From: Comamonadaceae bacterium | GTDB taxonomy: Bacteria; Pseudomonadota; Gammaproteobacteria; Burkholderiales; Burkholderiaceae_C | Direction of reading: 5' to 3' | Length of the DNA stretch: 64,000 nucleotides | Assembly (NCBI GenBank): GCA_027484105.1 | Contig: JAIXUG010000002.1 | Span: forward strand, 62,001-126,000 | Part shown: positions 51,191-61,436 of the stretch, piece by piece | Position numbering within the stretch: position 1 is the stretch's first letter | Layout: each line of letters opens with the position of its first letter | Notes under the pieces: generated by a model | Databases searched by the model: none | Told to the model about the DNA's origin: nothing | Seen by the model: the letters and a program-made list of their open reading frames with translations, nothing else | Made by a program: the position numbers and the translations under genes

Positions 51191-51538
51191 TCAAACGCCC
51201 CAGACCACAGCAGACTCCTCCGCCTGACAACGTTTGAGCATTTTGACCATGGGCGCGGCGCGTTGCGATAAACGCACAGGGTCCAAGACCTCCGCTTCAT
51301 CCACCGCCAAACCACTTGGCTGGGGGTTGGCGGATATGGCGTTCTCCCTGACTTGCTGTCGAGCCGCCTCGTCTTGTTTGACCGCCGCTTCGAGCCGGGC
51401 AATCACCTCGGGCAATTGGGCCACCTCGATGATGCCTCGCTCTGCACCGTGGCCCAGCATGATTTGGAGCAGCCTGCGCGCGTCCGGCGCCAACATGATG
51501 AGGTCGGCTGCGGCTTTGGATTTGAATTTGAACAACAT
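51191..51538 (-). CDS. DUF1840-family protein
   Basis: A 115-residue protein starting MLFKFKSKAAADLIMLAP, the typical beginning of DUF1840 proteins of Burkholderiales, with a helical, acidic middle. Function unknown; no signal peptide or membrane segment. It lies 23 bp after ihfA on the same strand and could be the last gene of the translation operon. It converges with the DUF192 gene, 30 bp apart. Confidence 0.85.
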   Translation of the reverse strand: MLFKFKSKAAADLIMLAPDARRLLQIMLGHGAERGIIEVAQLPEVIARLEAAVKQDEAARQQVRENAISANPQPSGLAVDEAEVLDPVRLSQRAAPMVKMLKRCQAEESAVVWGV

Positions 51539-51561
51539 ACTGAACTCCTGAAGTGGAAGAT

Positions 51562-51912
51562 TCAGCGGCCAACCATCTCCACGCCATCGTCTTCGACGGA
51601 ATCGCCCTGAATCAAGGCTTTGAGTTTATGGCTGGCATGGAAGGTGGCAACACGACGTGCATCAATAGGAATCAACTCTCCTGTTCGCGGATTGCGCCCA
51701 GGACGCGCCGCCTTCGTGCGGATCTGGAAGTTGCCAAAACCGGAAATCTTGACCTCTTCGCCGGCAATCAGCTTGTCCACGACCAGATCAAAAAATGCGT
51801 CAACCATGTCCTTGGACTCGCGCTTGTTGAGACCAATTTGCTCAAACAGCAAGTCGGCCAGATGCGCCTTCGTCAGGGCTGGGGTTTCAAGGGATTCAAA
51901 ACTGATTTGCAT
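51562..51912 (-). CDS. ihfA: Integration host factor subunit alpha
   Basis: A 116-residue HU/IHF-fold protein with [22 protein letters not shown], the beta-arm segment [22 protein letters not shown] carrying the minor-groove Pro, and [14 protein letters not shown]. Together with IhfB it bends DNA sharply. I start at the ATG at 51912 (AAAAGG just upstream); a GTG five codons earlier is less likely. It is 7 bp after pheT, the classical pheST-ihfA order. Confidence 0.95.
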   Translation of the reverse strand: MQISFESLETPALTKAHLADLLFEQIGLNKRESKDMVDAFFDLVVDKLIAGEEVKISGFGNFQIRTKAARPGRNPRTGELIPIDARRVATFHASHKLKALIQGDSVEDDGVEMVGR

Positions 51913-51919
51913 GGCCTTT

Positions 51920-54349
51920 TCAACCACGCAATCGCGCGGCCACCTCTTGTGTCAGTTGGGCCATGATGGCGTTCATGGCTGCATCAATTTGGGCGTCGGT
52001 GAGTGTGGCGTCGTCGTTGTGCAGCGTCAAGCGAACGGCCAGGCTTTTCTCACCGGCGGCCAAGCCACCAGCGCCTTCGGTCTTGGGGCGGTAGATGTCA
52101 AACATGACCGCATCACGCAATAAGCCCTGCGTGGGGGCACTGTGGATGGCGCCCAGCAACTGGTCATGGGTGACGGACTCGGCCACAATGACCGCGATGT
52201 CACGCTCCACCGCTTGAACCTTGGCCACAGGCTGGGCCACGGGCACGGGACGGCGTGTCACGGCCTCAAGGTCCAGCTCAAACAAAACAGGGGCGTGCGG
52301 CAACTCCCAAACCTGTCTCCAGCGCGGATGCAGCTCCCCGACATGGCCAATCACCACGCCATCCATCAACACCTGGGCCGAACGGCCCGGGTGCAAGGCG
52401 GGGTGTTCTGCCACCACAAATTGAGCTTTGAAGGGCGCCAGCAACTTTTCGACATCGGCCTTGACGTCGTAAAAATCGACGTTGCGGGCTTTACCCTGCC
52501 AGCCCAAAGCGTCAACAGGCCCCCAGGCCATGCCCGCTACACGCATGGGCTGGTCAAAACCTTGCACCGTCGCGTCGCTTTCGGGGACAGTCGCATCGCG
52601 CAAGAACACGCGGCCCAGCTCGAACACGCGCACGCGGTCGGCCTTGCGGTCGGCGTTGAACTTGACGACCTGCAGCAGCGAGCCAATCAGGCTCGAACGC
52701 ATCACGCTCATTTGGCTGGCGATCGGGTTGAGCAGTCGGATCGGGCTGGTGTTGCCCACCAGTTCTTTTTCCCAAGACTCCTCGACAAAGCTGTAGTTAA
52801 TGGTTTCCTGGTACCCCAGCGCGGCAACCGCGCGGCGCACGGCCGAAGGACTGCGCTCGGTCTCTGGGCGCACTTTGGCGGTGATGGGGGCCAGAGGTGG
52901 CGTTGTGGGCAGGTTGTTGTAGCCCACCATGCGGGCCACTTCTTCGATCAGGTCTTCTTCGATCTGCAGGTCAAAGCGGAAGCTGGGCGGCGTCACCGTC
53001 ACAGTACCCTCGCCTTCGGCGACTTGCAAGCCCAGACCGCGCAAGGCGTCAGCACACTGCTGCTGGGTCAAAGGCATGCCAATCACCTTGACCGCACGGG
53101 CCACACGCAGCGTGACGGGCTTGATCGCAGGCAGGTTCAGAATCTGGTCGTCGATGGGGCCGACTTGGGTCTCGGGCGTACCGCAAATGTCCAGCACCAG
53201 CTGGGTGATGCGCTCGATGTGCTCCACCGTCAATTGTGGGTCCACACCACGCTCAAAACGGTGACCGGCGTCGGTCGAGAAGTTGAAGCGGCGCGAACGG
53301 CCTGCAATCGAGGTCGGCCACCAAAAAGCGGCTTCGATGTAGATGTTTTGCGTGCCGTCGGACACGGCGGTGGCATCACCACCCATGATGCCGGCCAGGG
53401 ATTCGACCTGACTGTCATCGGCGATCACGCCCACCTTGTCGTCCAAAGTCACGGTGTTGCCGTTGAGCAATTTCAGCGACTCGCCGGCCTGACCCCAGCG
53501 CACCTGCAGGCCGCCGTGGATTTTGTCGAGGTCGAAGATGTGTGACGGGCGACCGAACTCGAACATCACATAGTTGGAGATGTCCACCAATGGGCTCACG
53601 CTGCGCTGGCCGCAACGGGCCAGGCGGTCAACCAACCACTGTGGTGTCTGGGCTTTTGTGTTCACGCGCTTGACCACACGCCCGCTGAAGCGGCCGCACA
53701 GGTCTTTGGCGTGCACTTTGACGGCGAGCTTGTCGCTGATTTGGCTGGTCACCACTGGGAAAGTTGGGGCCTTCAAGGGCGCACCGGTCAGAGCCGCAAC
53801 TTCACGGGCAATGCCGTAGACGCTCAGGCAGTGCGCCAGATTGGGCGTGAGCTTGAGCGTCATCAGGGTGTCGTCTAAATTCAGGTACTGGCGGATGTCT
53901 TGACCCAAGGGGGCATCAAGCGGCAACTCCAGCAGGCCACCGTGGTCTTCGGCGATCTTCAGCTCTTTGGCCGAGCACAGCATGCCCTGGCTTTCCACGC
54001 CACGCAATTTGCCCACTTTGATCAGGAAAGGCTTGCCGTCTTCACCGGGTGGCAACTCGGCGCCCACCATGGCGCAGGGCACGCGGATGCCCACGCGAGC
54101 ATTGGGCGCACCGCACACGATGTTGAGCAAACTGCCCTGCCCCACATCCACTTGGCACACGCGCAGGCGGTCGGCATTGGGGTGTTGCACGGCTTCCTTG
54201 ATTTCACCGACCACAATCATCGTGAAAGGCGGGGCCACGGGCTCGAGCTCTTCCACTTCGAGACCGGCCATGGTCAAAGTATCGGCCAGTTGCTGGGTCG
54301 TCAGGGGCGGGTTGCAAAACTCGCGCAACCAGGATTCGGGAAATTGCAT
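51920..54349 (-). CDS. pheT: Phenylalanine-tRNA ligase subunit beta
   Basis: An 809-residue PheT with the full domain order: N-terminal B1, an EMAP/OB tRNA-binding domain (about 40-150, [17 protein letters not shown]), B3/B4 editing region, B5 and the C-terminal ferredoxin-fold anticodon-binding domain. It forms the alpha2-beta2 enzyme with PheS and edits Tyr-tRNA(Phe). It lies 34 bp after pheS. Length is typical. Confidence 0.97.
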   Translation of the reverse strand: MQFPESWLREFCNPPLTTQQLADTLTMAGLEVEELEPVAPPFTMIVVGEIKEAVQHPNADRLRVCQVDVGQGSLLNIVCGAPNARVGIRVPCAMVGAELPPGEDGKPFLIKVGKLRGVESQGMLCSAKELKIAEDHGGLLELPLDAPLGQDIRQYLNLDDTLMTLKLTPNLAHCLSVYGIAREVAALTGAPLKAPTFPVVTSQISDKLAVKVHAKDLCGRFSGRVVKRVNTKAQTPQWLVDRLARCGQRSVSPLVDISNYVMFEFGRPSHIFDLDKIHGGLQVRWGQAGESLKLLNGNTVTLDDKVGVIADDSQVESLAGIMGGDATAVSDGTQNIYIEAAFWWPTSIAGRSRRFNFSTDAGHRFERGVDPQLTVEHIERITQLVLDICGTPETQVGPIDDQILNLPAIKPVTLRVARAVKVIGMPLTQQQCADALRGLGLQVAEGEGTVTVTPPSFRFDLQIEEDLIEEVARMVGYNNLPTTPPLAPITAKVRPETERSPSAVRRAVAALGYQETINYSFVEESWEKELVGNTSPIRLLNPIASQMSVMRSSLIGSLLQVVKFNADRKADRVRVFELGRVFLRDATVPESDATVQGFDQPMRVAGMAWGPVDALGWQGKARNVDFYDVKADVEKLLAPFKAQFVVAEHPALHPGRSAQVLMDGVVIGHVGELHPRWRQVWELPHAPVLFELDLEAVTRRPVPVAQPVAKVQAVERDIAVIVAESVTHDQLLGAIHSAPTQGLLRDAVMFDIYRPKTEGAGGLAAGEKSLAVRLTLHNDDATLTDAQIDAAMNAIMAQLTQEVAARLRG

Positions 54350-54383
54350 GACTCGTGTCTCGTGTATCGGACTGGGGTGGGAA

Positions 54384-55421
54384 TTACTGGAACTGGCTCA
54401 GGAAGCGCACATCGCCGTCAAAAAAGAGGCGCAGATCGTTCACGCCGTAGCGCAGCATGGTGAAACGGTCCATGCCCATGCCAAAGGCAAAGCCGATGAA
54501 GCGCTCGGGGTCCAGGCCCATGTTGCGCACCACGTTCGGGTGCACTTGTCCGGAGCCCCCCACTTCGAGCCAGCGACCAGCCAGCGGGCCGCTTTGGAAC
54601 TGGATGTCGATCTCGGCGCTGGGTTCGGTAAAGGGGAAGAAACTGGGCCGAAAGCGCAACACCAGATCGTCGCTTTCGAAGAAGGTGCGGCAGAAATCGG
54701 TGACGACGACCTTGAGGTCCTTGAAACTCACGTTCTCGCCAATCCACAGGCCTTCGCACTGGTGGAACATGGGCGAGTGGGTGGCATCGGAGTCGACACG
54801 GAAAGTGCGGCCTGGCGCAATGACACGGATTTCAGGCATGCCCTGACCTGCGTCGAGTTGGTTTTTGTAGCGTTTGACGTGCTGCACTGCATGACGGATC
54901 TGCATGGGGCTGGTGTGCGTGCGCAGCAAATGGCCGCCTTCGACATAGAAGGTGTCGTGCATGGATCGGGCTGGATGGTCTTCGGGCGTGTTGAGCGCCG
55001 TGAAGTTGAACCAGTCGGTCTCGATCTCGGGGCCTTGGGCCACTTCAAAGCCCATCGAGCCAAAAATATTCTCGACCCGTTCCAGCGTGAGCGAGACAGG
55101 GTGCAAACCACCCACATGGGTGCTGCGGCCTGGCAGTGTCACATCCAACGCTTCGGCTTTGAGCTGGGCATGCAGCTCGGCATCGGCCAAAGCCTGGCGC
55201 CGGTCATTCAAGGCGGTCTCGATCGCCTGTTTGGCGATGTTGATGGCCGCACCCCGGGTTTTCTTTTCTTCCACGCTCAGAGCGGCCATGCCCTTCATCA
55301 GCTCGGTGATGCGACCGGCTTTGCCCAAAAATTGGGCTTTGGCATTTTCGAGGTCAGAGGGGGTCAATGCCTGCACAAAACTCTGGCGTGCAGAATCAAC
55401 CAGGGTGTCCAGCTCGTTCAT
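54384..55421 (-). CDS. pheS: Phenylalanine-tRNA ligase subunit alpha
   Basis: A 345-residue class-II synthetase subunit: an N-terminal coiled coil that grips tRNA (about 1-85), then the catalytic core with motif 2 [15 protein letters not shown] and motif 3 [18 protein letters not shown]. It charges tRNA-Phe with PheT. Its ATG overlaps the stop of a 36-codon ORF that starts just after rplT. A strong terminator-like hairpin lies 22 bases upstream of the start, so expression of pheST may be controlled by read-through. Confidence 0.97.
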   Translation of the reverse strand: MNELDTLVDSARQSFVQALTPSDLENAKAQFLGKAGRITELMKGMAALSVEEKKTRGAAINIAKQAIETALNDRRQALADAELHAQLKAEALDVTLPGRSTHVGGLHPVSLTLERVENIFGSMGFEVAQGPEIETDWFNFTALNTPEDHPARSMHDTFYVEGGHLLRTHTSPMQIRHAVQHVKRYKNQLDAGQGMPEIRVIAPGRTFRVDSDATHSPMFHQCEGLWIGENVSFKDLKVVVTDFCRTFFESDDLVLRFRPSFFPFTEPSAEIDIQFQSGPLAGRWLEVGGSGQVHPNVVRNMGLDPERFIGFAFGMGMDRFTMLRYGVNDLRLFFDGDVRFLSQFQ

Positions 55422-55528
55422 GGTGTGGAATCGTTAATTATCAAAATAAAAAAGGGATTGAAGCCTTTGTGAGCCTCAATCCCTTTGATCGAGTGCGCGG
55501 CATGAGCACGAATGCTCATGCCACTCAT
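55418..55528 (-). CDS. Possible 36-codon leader ORF before pheS
   Basis: An ATG four bases after the rplT stop opens a 36-codon frame that crosses both intergenic hairpins and stops at a TGA overlapping the pheS ATG (ATGA). It includes Phe codons in GFNPFFIL, where the terminator hairpin's 3' arm lies. In E. coli, pheST is preceded by a Phe-rich leader peptide (pheM), but there the Phe codons come before the terminator, so the classical model does not transfer directly. No strong ribosome-binding site is seen. It may be chance. Confidence 0.25.
   Translation of the reverse strand: MSGMSIRAHAAHSIKGIEAHKGFNPFFILIINDSTP
55451..55486 (-). terminator. Terminator/attenuator-like hairpin between rplT and pheS
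   Basis: On the minus strand a 14-bp stem (AAAGGGATTGAGGC, 55486-55473, with its partner at 55464-55451, one G-U pair) around an 8-base loop is followed by TTTATTTT (55450-55443). This is a strong intrinsic terminator structure inside the operon, so it probably lowers or regulates transcription into pheST-ihfA. Confidence 0.75.
55499..55522 (-). other. Perfect hairpin with UUCG loop after rplT
   Basis: On the minus strand GGCATGAGCA and TGCTCATGCC form a perfect 10-bp stem closed by a TTCG tetraloop, an extra-stable type, about 11 bases after the rplT stop. It has no T-tract. It may protect the 3' end of the upstream mRNA or act as a processing site together with the terminator-like hairpin 13 bases further on. 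Confidence 0.6.
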
Positions 55529-55532
55529 GGAC

Positions 55533-55895
55533 TCAAGCTGCGGCCAGTTTGGCTTTGACTTGGTTCACGATGCCAGCAAAAGCGGCCTTGTCGTGCACGG
55601 CGATGTCCGCCAGCATCTTACGGTCGATTTCGATGGCTGCCTTTTTCAGGCCATTGGCGAACTGGCTGTAGGTCAGACCGCATTCACGCGCAGCGGCGTT
55701 GATACGGGCAATCCACAACTGACGGAACACACGCTTTTTAGTGCGGCGGTCACGGTAAGCATATTGGCCGGCCTTCATCACCGCCTGTTTGGCGATGCGG
55801 AAGACATTGCCGCGGCGACCGCGGAAACCTTTTGCAAGGGCCAAAACTTTCTTGTGACGGGCGCGTGCCGTTACACCACGTTTAACGCGAGGCAT
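55533..55895 (-). CDS. rplT: 50S ribosomal protein L20
   Basis: A 120-residue L20 of normal length with the basic N-terminal extension [16 protein letters not shown] and the globular C-terminal part that in E. coli also binds the operon mRNA to repress rpmI-rplT. It lies 25 bp after rpmI. Confidence 0.98.
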   Translation of the reverse strand: MPRVKRGVTARARHKKVLALAKGFRGRRGNVFRIAKQAVMKAGQYAYRDRRTKKRVFRQLWIARINAAARECGLTYSQFANGLKKAAIEIDRKMLADIAVHDKAAFAGIVNQVKAKLAAA

Positions 55896-55920
55896 ATTGA
55901 TTCTCCTTGTTCGTCAGTGA

Positions 55921-56124
55921 TTACAGGCCAGCCATGGGCAGCATTTGCGCGATGTGACCCATATTGGTCTCATGCACAGCCACTGCACCGCGAAGGTGGC
56001 GCTTGTTTTTGGTGGTCTTCTTGGTCAGGATGTGACGTTTGAAGGCTTGCCCGCGTTTAACGGTTCCACCGGGACGAACACGGAAGCGCTTTTTAGCACT
56101 GCTTTTGGTCTTCATCTTGGGCAT
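55921..56124 (-). CDS. rpmI: 50S ribosomal protein L35
   Basis: A 67-residue, very basic L35 with the family start [15 protein letters not shown]. The ATG at 56124 is chosen because AGGAG lies just upstream and the N-terminus is conserved; the frame is open 13 codons further. The 136-bp gap before it contains two hairpins. Confidence 0.97.
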   Translation of the reverse strand: MPKMKTKSSAKKRFRVRPGGTVKRGQAFKRHILTKKTTKNKRHLRGAVAVHETNMGHIAQMLPMAGL

Positions 56125-56157
56125 TTGAATGCTCCTTTGTTTGTGCTCGTGAGGCGT

Positions 56158-56226
56158 CTGCAAATTCTTTGCAGCCTTGTTGGCCCCGAGCCACTTTTAA
56201 CAAAAGCTGCTGGTAGGCAGCTTTTG
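56158..56226 (-). promoter_or_regulatory. Two hairpins between infC and rpmI, candidate L20 control region
   Basis: On the minus strand a perfect 10-bp stem with a 6-base loop (CAAAAGCTGC and complement, 56226-56201) and then a 7-bp stem with a 3-base loop (CTGCAAA and complement, 56174-56158) lie upstream of rpmI. In E. coli, L20 binds structured RNA in this gap to repress rpmI translation. The position fits the same control, but similarity of structure to the known sites was not tested. The first stem could also act as a weak terminator. Confidence 0.4.
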
Positions 56227-56260
56227 ATTCGACCAGCCCGAAAGCCAGTCAAACTCTTCA

Positions 56261-56860
56261 TCAAGCCGATTCGGCAGTGGCAGTTGCGTCAGCAGACTTG
56301 CCGCCCACAACTGGCTTTTTGCGTCCAGGCGCAATCATCATGATCATTTGGCGCCCTTCCAATTTTGGAAATTGCTCCACAACAATCGAATCTGCCAACT
56401 CATCACGGATGCGGTTGAGCAAAGCTAAACCCAATTCCTGATGTGTGATTTCACGACCACGGAAACGCAAAGTGATTTTGCACTTGTCACCATCGTTCAA
56501 AAAACGACGGATGTTGCGCATCTTGATGTTGTAGTCCCCATCGTCTGTGCCAGGCCGGAACTTCACTTCCTTGATGTCAATCACCGTTTGCTTGGCTTTG
56601 GCTTCTGCCGCACGCTTTTGCTCTTGGTATTTGAACTTGCCGTAGTCCATCAAGCGACACACCGGTGGTGTGGCCGTGGCGGCAATTTCAACCAAGTCCA
56701 CATCCATCTCACCTGCCAGCCGCAAGGCCTCGGCCAGAGACAAAATGCCCATGGGCTCATTGTCGGGGCCCGAGACACGAACCTCAGGGGCCATGATTTC
56801 ACGGTTCAAACGGTGTTTACGTTCTTCGCGTTGACGACGATCACGAAATTCGGTAGCGAT
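56261..56860 (-). CDS. infC: Translation initiation factor IF-3, ATC start codon
   Basis: A 199-residue IF-3 with N-domain ([12 protein letters not shown]), linker and C-domain ([15 protein letters not shown]) and an Ala-rich tail. The conserved N-terminus, [20 protein letters not shown], is encoded directly after an ATC codon at 56860-56858; AAGGA lies 7 bases before it, and an in-frame TGA two codons upstream excludes any earlier start. The only other start would be the TTG at 56809, which would delete 17 conserved residues. In E. coli infC starts with AUU and IF-3 represses its own synthesis by rejecting the abnormal start; the same loop is inferred here. thrS ends 85 bp upstream. Confidence 0.95.
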   Translation of the reverse strand: MATEFRDRRQREERKHRLNREIMAPEVRVSGPDNEPMGILSLAEALRLAGEMDVDLVEIAATATPPVCRLMDYGKFKYQEQKRAAEAKAKQTVIDIKEVKFRPGTDDGDYNIKMRNIRRFLNDGDKCKITLRFRGREITHQELGLALLNRIRDELADSIVVEQFPKLEGRQMIMMIAPGRKKPVVGGKSADATATAESA

Positions 56861-56945
56861 GACTCAATCCTTTGTGGAAAAAACTGCAACATGCAGCCCA
56901 ACCCTCTTTGTGCCCACGGGCCAAAGCTTGTGGCGAAACTCACCT

Positions 56946-58865
56946 TCAGGCTTTAGAAGCGATGTCGGCTGCAATGAGTTCAATGAACGCATCGATCGAC
57001 ATCACACCAAGGTCTTTGTTACCTCGGGCGCGCACTGCGACGGTACCTGCTGCCTTCTCCTTGTCGCCGGCGACAAGAATGTAGGGCAGCTTTTGCAACG
57101 AATGCTCGCGTATTTTATACGTGATTTTCTCGTTGCGAAGGTCCAACTCGACCCTAAGGCCTTGATTTGACACCGATTTTTGCAGTTTTGCAGCGATTTC
57201 ACGACAGTAATCAGCTTGCGCATCGGTGATGTTGAGCACAGACACCTGGATGGGAGCGAGCCAGCTTGGCAGCGCCCCGGCATGCTGCTCCACCAAAATG
57301 CCAATGAAACGCTCCATGCTGCCAACAATGGCCCTGTGCAAGATCACGGGGCGCTGGCGCGAACCGTCTTCGGCCGTGTACTCGGCATCGAGCCGCTCGG
57401 ACAGGTTGAAGTCCACCTGAATCGTGCCGCATTGCCATTCTCGACCGATGGCGTCTTTCAAGGTGTATTCGATCTTGGGGCCATAGAAAGCGCCATCGCC
57501 TTCTGAGATCACGAACTCGCAACCGGAGTCTCGCAAGCTGTCCATCAAAGCTTTTTCGGCCTTGTCCCACAACTCGTCCGATCCAATACGGGCTGCTGGG
57601 CGTGTGGAGACCTTGTACAAAATGTTGGTGAATCCAAAATCGGCATACACCTTCTTGAGCACCTTGGTGAATGTGTCGCACTCGGGCAGGATTTGGTCTT
57701 CGGTACAAAAAATGTGACCGTCGTCTTGCGTGAAACCACGCACACGCATGATGCCGTGCAAGCCACCCGAAGGCTCATTGCGGTGGCACTGTCCAAATTC
57801 ACCGTAGCGCAAAGGCAGGTCGCGGTAACTTTTGATGCCTTGCTTGAAGATCAAAATATGACCTGGGCAGTTCATCGGCTTGAGCGCATAGTCACGCTTT
57901 TCCGACTCGGTCGTGAACATGTTGTCGCGGTACTTGTCCCAGTGTCCGGTCTTTTCCCACAAGCTTTTATCAATGATCTGAGGACCTTTGACCTCTTGGT
58001 AGCCGTTGTCACGGTACACCTGGCGCATGTACTGCTCAATGGTTTGCCATACCGTCCAGCCCTTGGGGTGCCAAAACACCAGACCCGGAGCGTGCTCGTC
58101 AATGTGGAACAAATCCAGCTCGCGCCCCAGTTTGCGGTGGTCACGTTTTTCGGCTTCTTCCAGGCGCAGCAGGTACTGCTGCAAGTCTTCTTTGGTGGCC
58201 CAGGCCGTTCCGTAAACGCGCTGCAGCATCTCATTTTTGCTGTCTCCGCGCCAGTAGGCTCCAGCCACCTTCATCAGTTTGAAGTGTTTGAGTTTGCCCG
58301 TACTGGGGACATGAGGGCCTCGGCAAAGATCTTCGAAATCGCCTTCACGGTAAAGGCTGACAGCCTCACCGGGTGGAATGGCACCAATGATTTCGGCTTT
58401 GTAGTGCTCACCCAGACCCGTGAAATACGCAACGGCCTCATCACGGGGTAAGACCCGACGAACCACGGGTTCATCCTTGGCTGCCAGTTCAGCCATGCGC
58501 TTTTCGATCAACACCAGGTCTTCTGGGGTCAAGGCTCTGGGGCAAGAGAAGTCGTAATAAAAGCCATTGTCAATCACGGGACCAATGGTGACTTGGACAT
58601 CCGGAAAGAGGCTTTTGACCGCATAAGCCAGCAAATGCGCAGTCGAGTGGCGGATGAGGTCCAAACCTTCAGGGTCCTTGGAGGTGATGATGGACAACCT
58701 GGCGTTTTGGTCCATGCGGTAACTGGTGTCGACCAATTGGCCATCAACTCGACCTGCCAAAGCGGCTTTGGCCAATCCCGAACCAATAGAGGCCGCCACC
58801 TCTGCAACGGTGACAGGGCCTGGAAACTCTCGAACTGAACCATCTGGAAGCGTGATTGTGACCAT
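56946..58865 (-). CDS. thrS: Threonine-tRNA ligase
   Basis: A 639-residue class-II synthetase with the full layout: TGS domain (1-62, [13 protein letters not shown]), editing domain ([12 protein letters not shown] near 75), catalytic core with motif 2 [14 protein letters not shown] and motif 3 [15 protein letters not shown], and anticodon-binding domain. It charges tRNA-Thr and clears Ser-tRNA(Thr). I start at the ATG of MVTITLP; the frame is open 7 codons further. No strong ribosome-binding site is seen. It heads the translation operon. Confidence 0.97.
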   Translation of the reverse strand: MVTITLPDGSVREFPGPVTVAEVAASIGSGLAKAALAGRVDGQLVDTSYRMDQNARLSIITSKDPEGLDLIRHSTAHLLAYAVKSLFPDVQVTIGPVIDNGFYYDFSCPRALTPEDLVLIEKRMAELAAKDEPVVRRVLPRDEAVAYFTGLGEHYKAEIIGAIPPGEAVSLYREGDFEDLCRGPHVPSTGKLKHFKLMKVAGAYWRGDSKNEMLQRVYGTAWATKEDLQQYLLRLEEAEKRDHRKLGRELDLFHIDEHAPGLVFWHPKGWTVWQTIEQYMRQVYRDNGYQEVKGPQIIDKSLWEKTGHWDKYRDNMFTTESEKRDYALKPMNCPGHILIFKQGIKSYRDLPLRYGEFGQCHRNEPSGGLHGIMRVRGFTQDDGHIFCTEDQILPECDTFTKVLKKVYADFGFTNILYKVSTRPAARIGSDELWDKAEKALMDSLRDSGCEFVISEGDGAFYGPKIEYTLKDAIGREWQCGTIQVDFNLSERLDAEYTAEDGSRQRPVILHRAIVGSMERFIGILVEQHAGALPSWLAPIQVSVLNITDAQADYCREIAAKLQKSVSNQGLRVELDLRNEKITYKIREHSLQKLPYILVAGDKEKAAGTVAVRARGNKDLGVMSIDAFIELIAADIASKA

Positions 58866-59084
58866 AGGGATAAATATCAAGCGCACTCACTGAACACGCC
58901 AAAAAGAACAAACAATCCCCGATTTTCACACAATAAAACTTTGTCCAATGGCAGACCCAGCCACACCTGATTTCATTCGGTTCATGACCAGACACAAGAC
59001 CCCATAAAGGCGATGACGTCAGGGAAATGTGGGGATGCTTGGTTTAAGATAGTGGTCTTCTTTTTCATCCTGTAAAAAAGCACC

Positions 59085-61325
59085 ATGATGACAACGCCTT
59101 CAGAACGCTCCCGAATCATTTACACCTTGACCGATGAGGCGCCACTGCTGGCGACAGCGGCTTTTTTGCCGGTGATTTCCAGCTTCACCAAGCCCGCCGG
59201 CATTGACGTCCAAACCAGCGACATTTCGGTGGCCGCTCGCATCTTGGGCGAATTTTCTGATTTGTTGCCGCCAGAGCAGCGCTTGCCCAACAATTTGGCC
59301 GAACTCGGCAAGCTCACGCTCAGCCCCAAAGCCAACATCATCAAGTTGCCCAACATCAGCGCATCTGTGGGGCAACTGACCGCCGCCATCAAGGAATTGC
59401 AAAGCAAAGGTTATGCCCTGCCCGATTACCCCGATGCGCCAAAAAACGATGAAGAAAAAGCCATCAAGGCACGCTACAGCAAATGCATTGGTTCGGCTGT
59501 GAACCCTGTGTTGCGCGAAGGCAATTCAGACCGCCGTGCGCCCAAAGCCGTCAAAGAATTCGCGCGTAAAAACCCCCACAGCATGGCTGAATGGAGCCAG
59601 GCCTCGCGCTCCCACGTTTCGCACATGCACGCTGGTGACTTCTACCATGGCGAAAAATCCATGACGCTGGATCGCCCACGCGAAGTCAGGATGGAGCTGA
59701 TCACCAAAAGCGGCAAAACAATCGTCTTGAAACCCAAAGTCGCGTTGCTTGATCGCGAAGTCATCGACAGCATGTTCATGAGCAAGAAAGCCTTGCTCGA
59801 GTTCTACGAAAAAGAAATCGAAGACGCACACAAGACCGGCGTGATGTTCTCATTGCACGTCAAGGCCACCATGATGAAGGTCTCGCACCCCATTGTGTTT
59901 GGTCACTGCGTGAAGATTTTTTACAAAGAAGCATTTGCCAAGCACGGCGCCCTGTTCAAAGAATTGGGCGTCAACGTGAACAACGGCATGGCCGATCTCT
60001 ACAGCAAGATCACGTCATTGCCCCAATCCAAGCAAGACGAGATCAAGCGCGATCTGCATGCCTGTCACGAAGGCCGTCCCGAATTGGCCATGGTGGACTC
60101 CGCCAAAGGCATCACCAACTTCCATTCACCCAATGATGTGATCGTGGACGCGTCCATGCCCGCCATGATCCGCAATGGCGGCAAGATGTGGGGCGCGGAT
60201 GGCCGCTTGAAAGACGTCAAGGCCGTGATGCCCGAGTCGACTTTTGCCCGCATCTATCAGGAGATGATCAACTTCTGCAAATGGCATGGCGCATTTGATC
60301 CCAAGACCATGGGCACCGTACCCAATGTGGGCCTGATGGCGCAACAAGCCGAAGAGTACGGCTCGCACGACAAGACCTTCGAAATCCAAGAAGACGGCGT
60401 GGCCAACATCACCGACATCAACACCGGTGAAGTGCTGCTGAGCCAAAACGTGGAAGAAGGCGACATCTGGCGCATGTGCCAGGTCAAAGACGCCGCGATC
60501 CGCGACTGGGTCAAACTGGCCGTCTCCCGTGCACGCAATTCCGGCATGCCCGTGGTGTTCTGGCTTGACCAGTACCGCCCTCACGAGGCGCAACTCATCA
60601 CCAAGGTCAAGATGTACCTGCACGAGCACAACACGGCAGGTCTGGAAATCCAGATCATGAGCCAGGTGCGCGCCATGCGTTACACCTTGGAGCGCGTTGT
60701 TCGCGGTTTTGACACCATCAGCGCCACGGGCAACATCCTGCGCGACTATTTGACCGACTTGTTCCCGATCATGGAACTGGGTACATCGGCCAAGATGCTG
60801 TCCATCGTGCCGTTGATGGCCGGTGGTGGCATGTACGAAACGGGTGCCGGCGGCTCCGCACCAAAACATGTGCAACAGTTGGTCGAAGAGAACCACTTGC
60901 GTTGGGATTCGCTGGGTGAATTCCTGGCCCTGGCGGTGTCGCTGGAAGACCTGGGCCTCAAAACAGGCAACAAGAAAGCCGGTATTCTGGCCAAAACGCT
61001 GGATGCAGCCACGGGTAAGCTGTTGGACAACAATAAGAACCCCTCACCCAAAACCGGACAGCTCGACAACCGCGGCAGCCAGTTTTATTTGGCCATGTAC
61101 TGGGCGCAAGAACTTGCCGCGCAAACCGAGGACGCCGAATTGGCCAAGCATTTTGAGCCCCTGGCCAAAACCCTCACCGCCCAAGAAAAAACCATCGTGG
61201 CTGAATTCGCTGCGGTGCAAGGCAAGCCCGTGGACATCGGCGGTTACTACTACCCCTCTGCCGAGAAATTGAAAACCGTCATGTGCCCGAGCAAAACCTT
61301 CAATGAAGCACTCAAGACCGTTTGA
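59085..61325 (+). CDS. icd: NADP-dependent isocitrate dehydrogenase, monomeric type
   Basis: A 746-residue protein of the monomeric IDH family (about 740 residues, unrelated in length to the 416-residue dimeric enzyme). It starts with [16 protein letters not shown] and contains [11 protein letters not shown] and the conserved [13 protein letters not shown] and [10 protein letters not shown] segments. It oxidises isocitrate to 2-oxoglutarate in the TCA cycle. Two adjacent ATGs (59085, 59088) both fit. It converges on aceA, which competes for the same substrate. The 219-bp gap before it, shared with thrS, holds no gene. Confidence 0.95.
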   Translation: MMTTPSERSRIIYTLTDEAPLLATAAFLPVISSFTKPAGIDVQTSDISVAARILGEFSDLLPPEQRLPNNLAELGKLTLSPKANIIKLPNISASVGQLTAAIKELQSKGYALPDYPDAPKNDEEKAIKARYSKCIGSAVNPVLREGNSDRRAPKAVKEFARKNPHSMAEWSQASRSHVSHMHAGDFYHGEKSMTLDRPREVRMELITKSGKTIVLKPKVALLDREVIDSMFMSKKALLEFYEKEIEDAHKTGVMFSLHVKATMMKVSHPIVFGHCVKIFYKEAFAKHGALFKELGVNVNNGMADLYSKITSLPQSKQDEIKRDLHACHEGRPELAMVDSAKGITNFHSPNDVIVDASMPAMIRNGGKMWGADGRLKDVKAVMPESTFARIYQEMINFCKWHGAFDPKTMGTVPNVGLMAQQAEEYGSHDKTFEIQEDGVANITDINTGEVLLSQNVEEGDIWRMCQVKDAAIRDWVKLAVSRARNSGMPVVFWLDQYRPHEAQLITKVKMYLHEHNTAGLEIQIMSQVRAMRYTLERVVRGFDTISATGNILRDYLTDLFPIMELGTSAKMLSIVPLMAGGGMYETGAGGSAPKHVQQLVEENHLRWDSLGEFLALAVSLEDLGLKTGNKKAGILAKTLDAATGKLLDNNKNPSPKTGQLDNRGSQFYLAMYWAQELAAQTEDAELAKHFEPLAKTLTAQEKTIVAEFAAVQGKPVDIGGYYYPSAEKLKTVMCPSKTFNEALKTV

Positions 61326-61366
61326 GGCCCCTTCAACGCACTCAAGTCCGCTTGAGCGCCAGACGC

Positions 61367-61394
61367 AAAAAAGCCACCGCAAGGTGGCTTTTTT
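61367..61394. terminator. Bidirectional terminator shared by icd and aceA
   Basis: AAAAAAGCCACC and its complement form a perfect 12-bp stem with a GCAA tetraloop. A- and T-tracts on either side allow use by both convergent genes. Confidence 0.9.
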
Positions 61395-61436
61395 GTGAGC
61401 GCTGCACAACCTGCCCGAAGGCAGGCCATCAGCCGT

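Noticed and set aside
52142..53545. 467-codon frame opposite pheT
   Set aside because: His/Gly/Arg-rich shadow; a similar frame at 53967-55472 runs across pheT and pheS.
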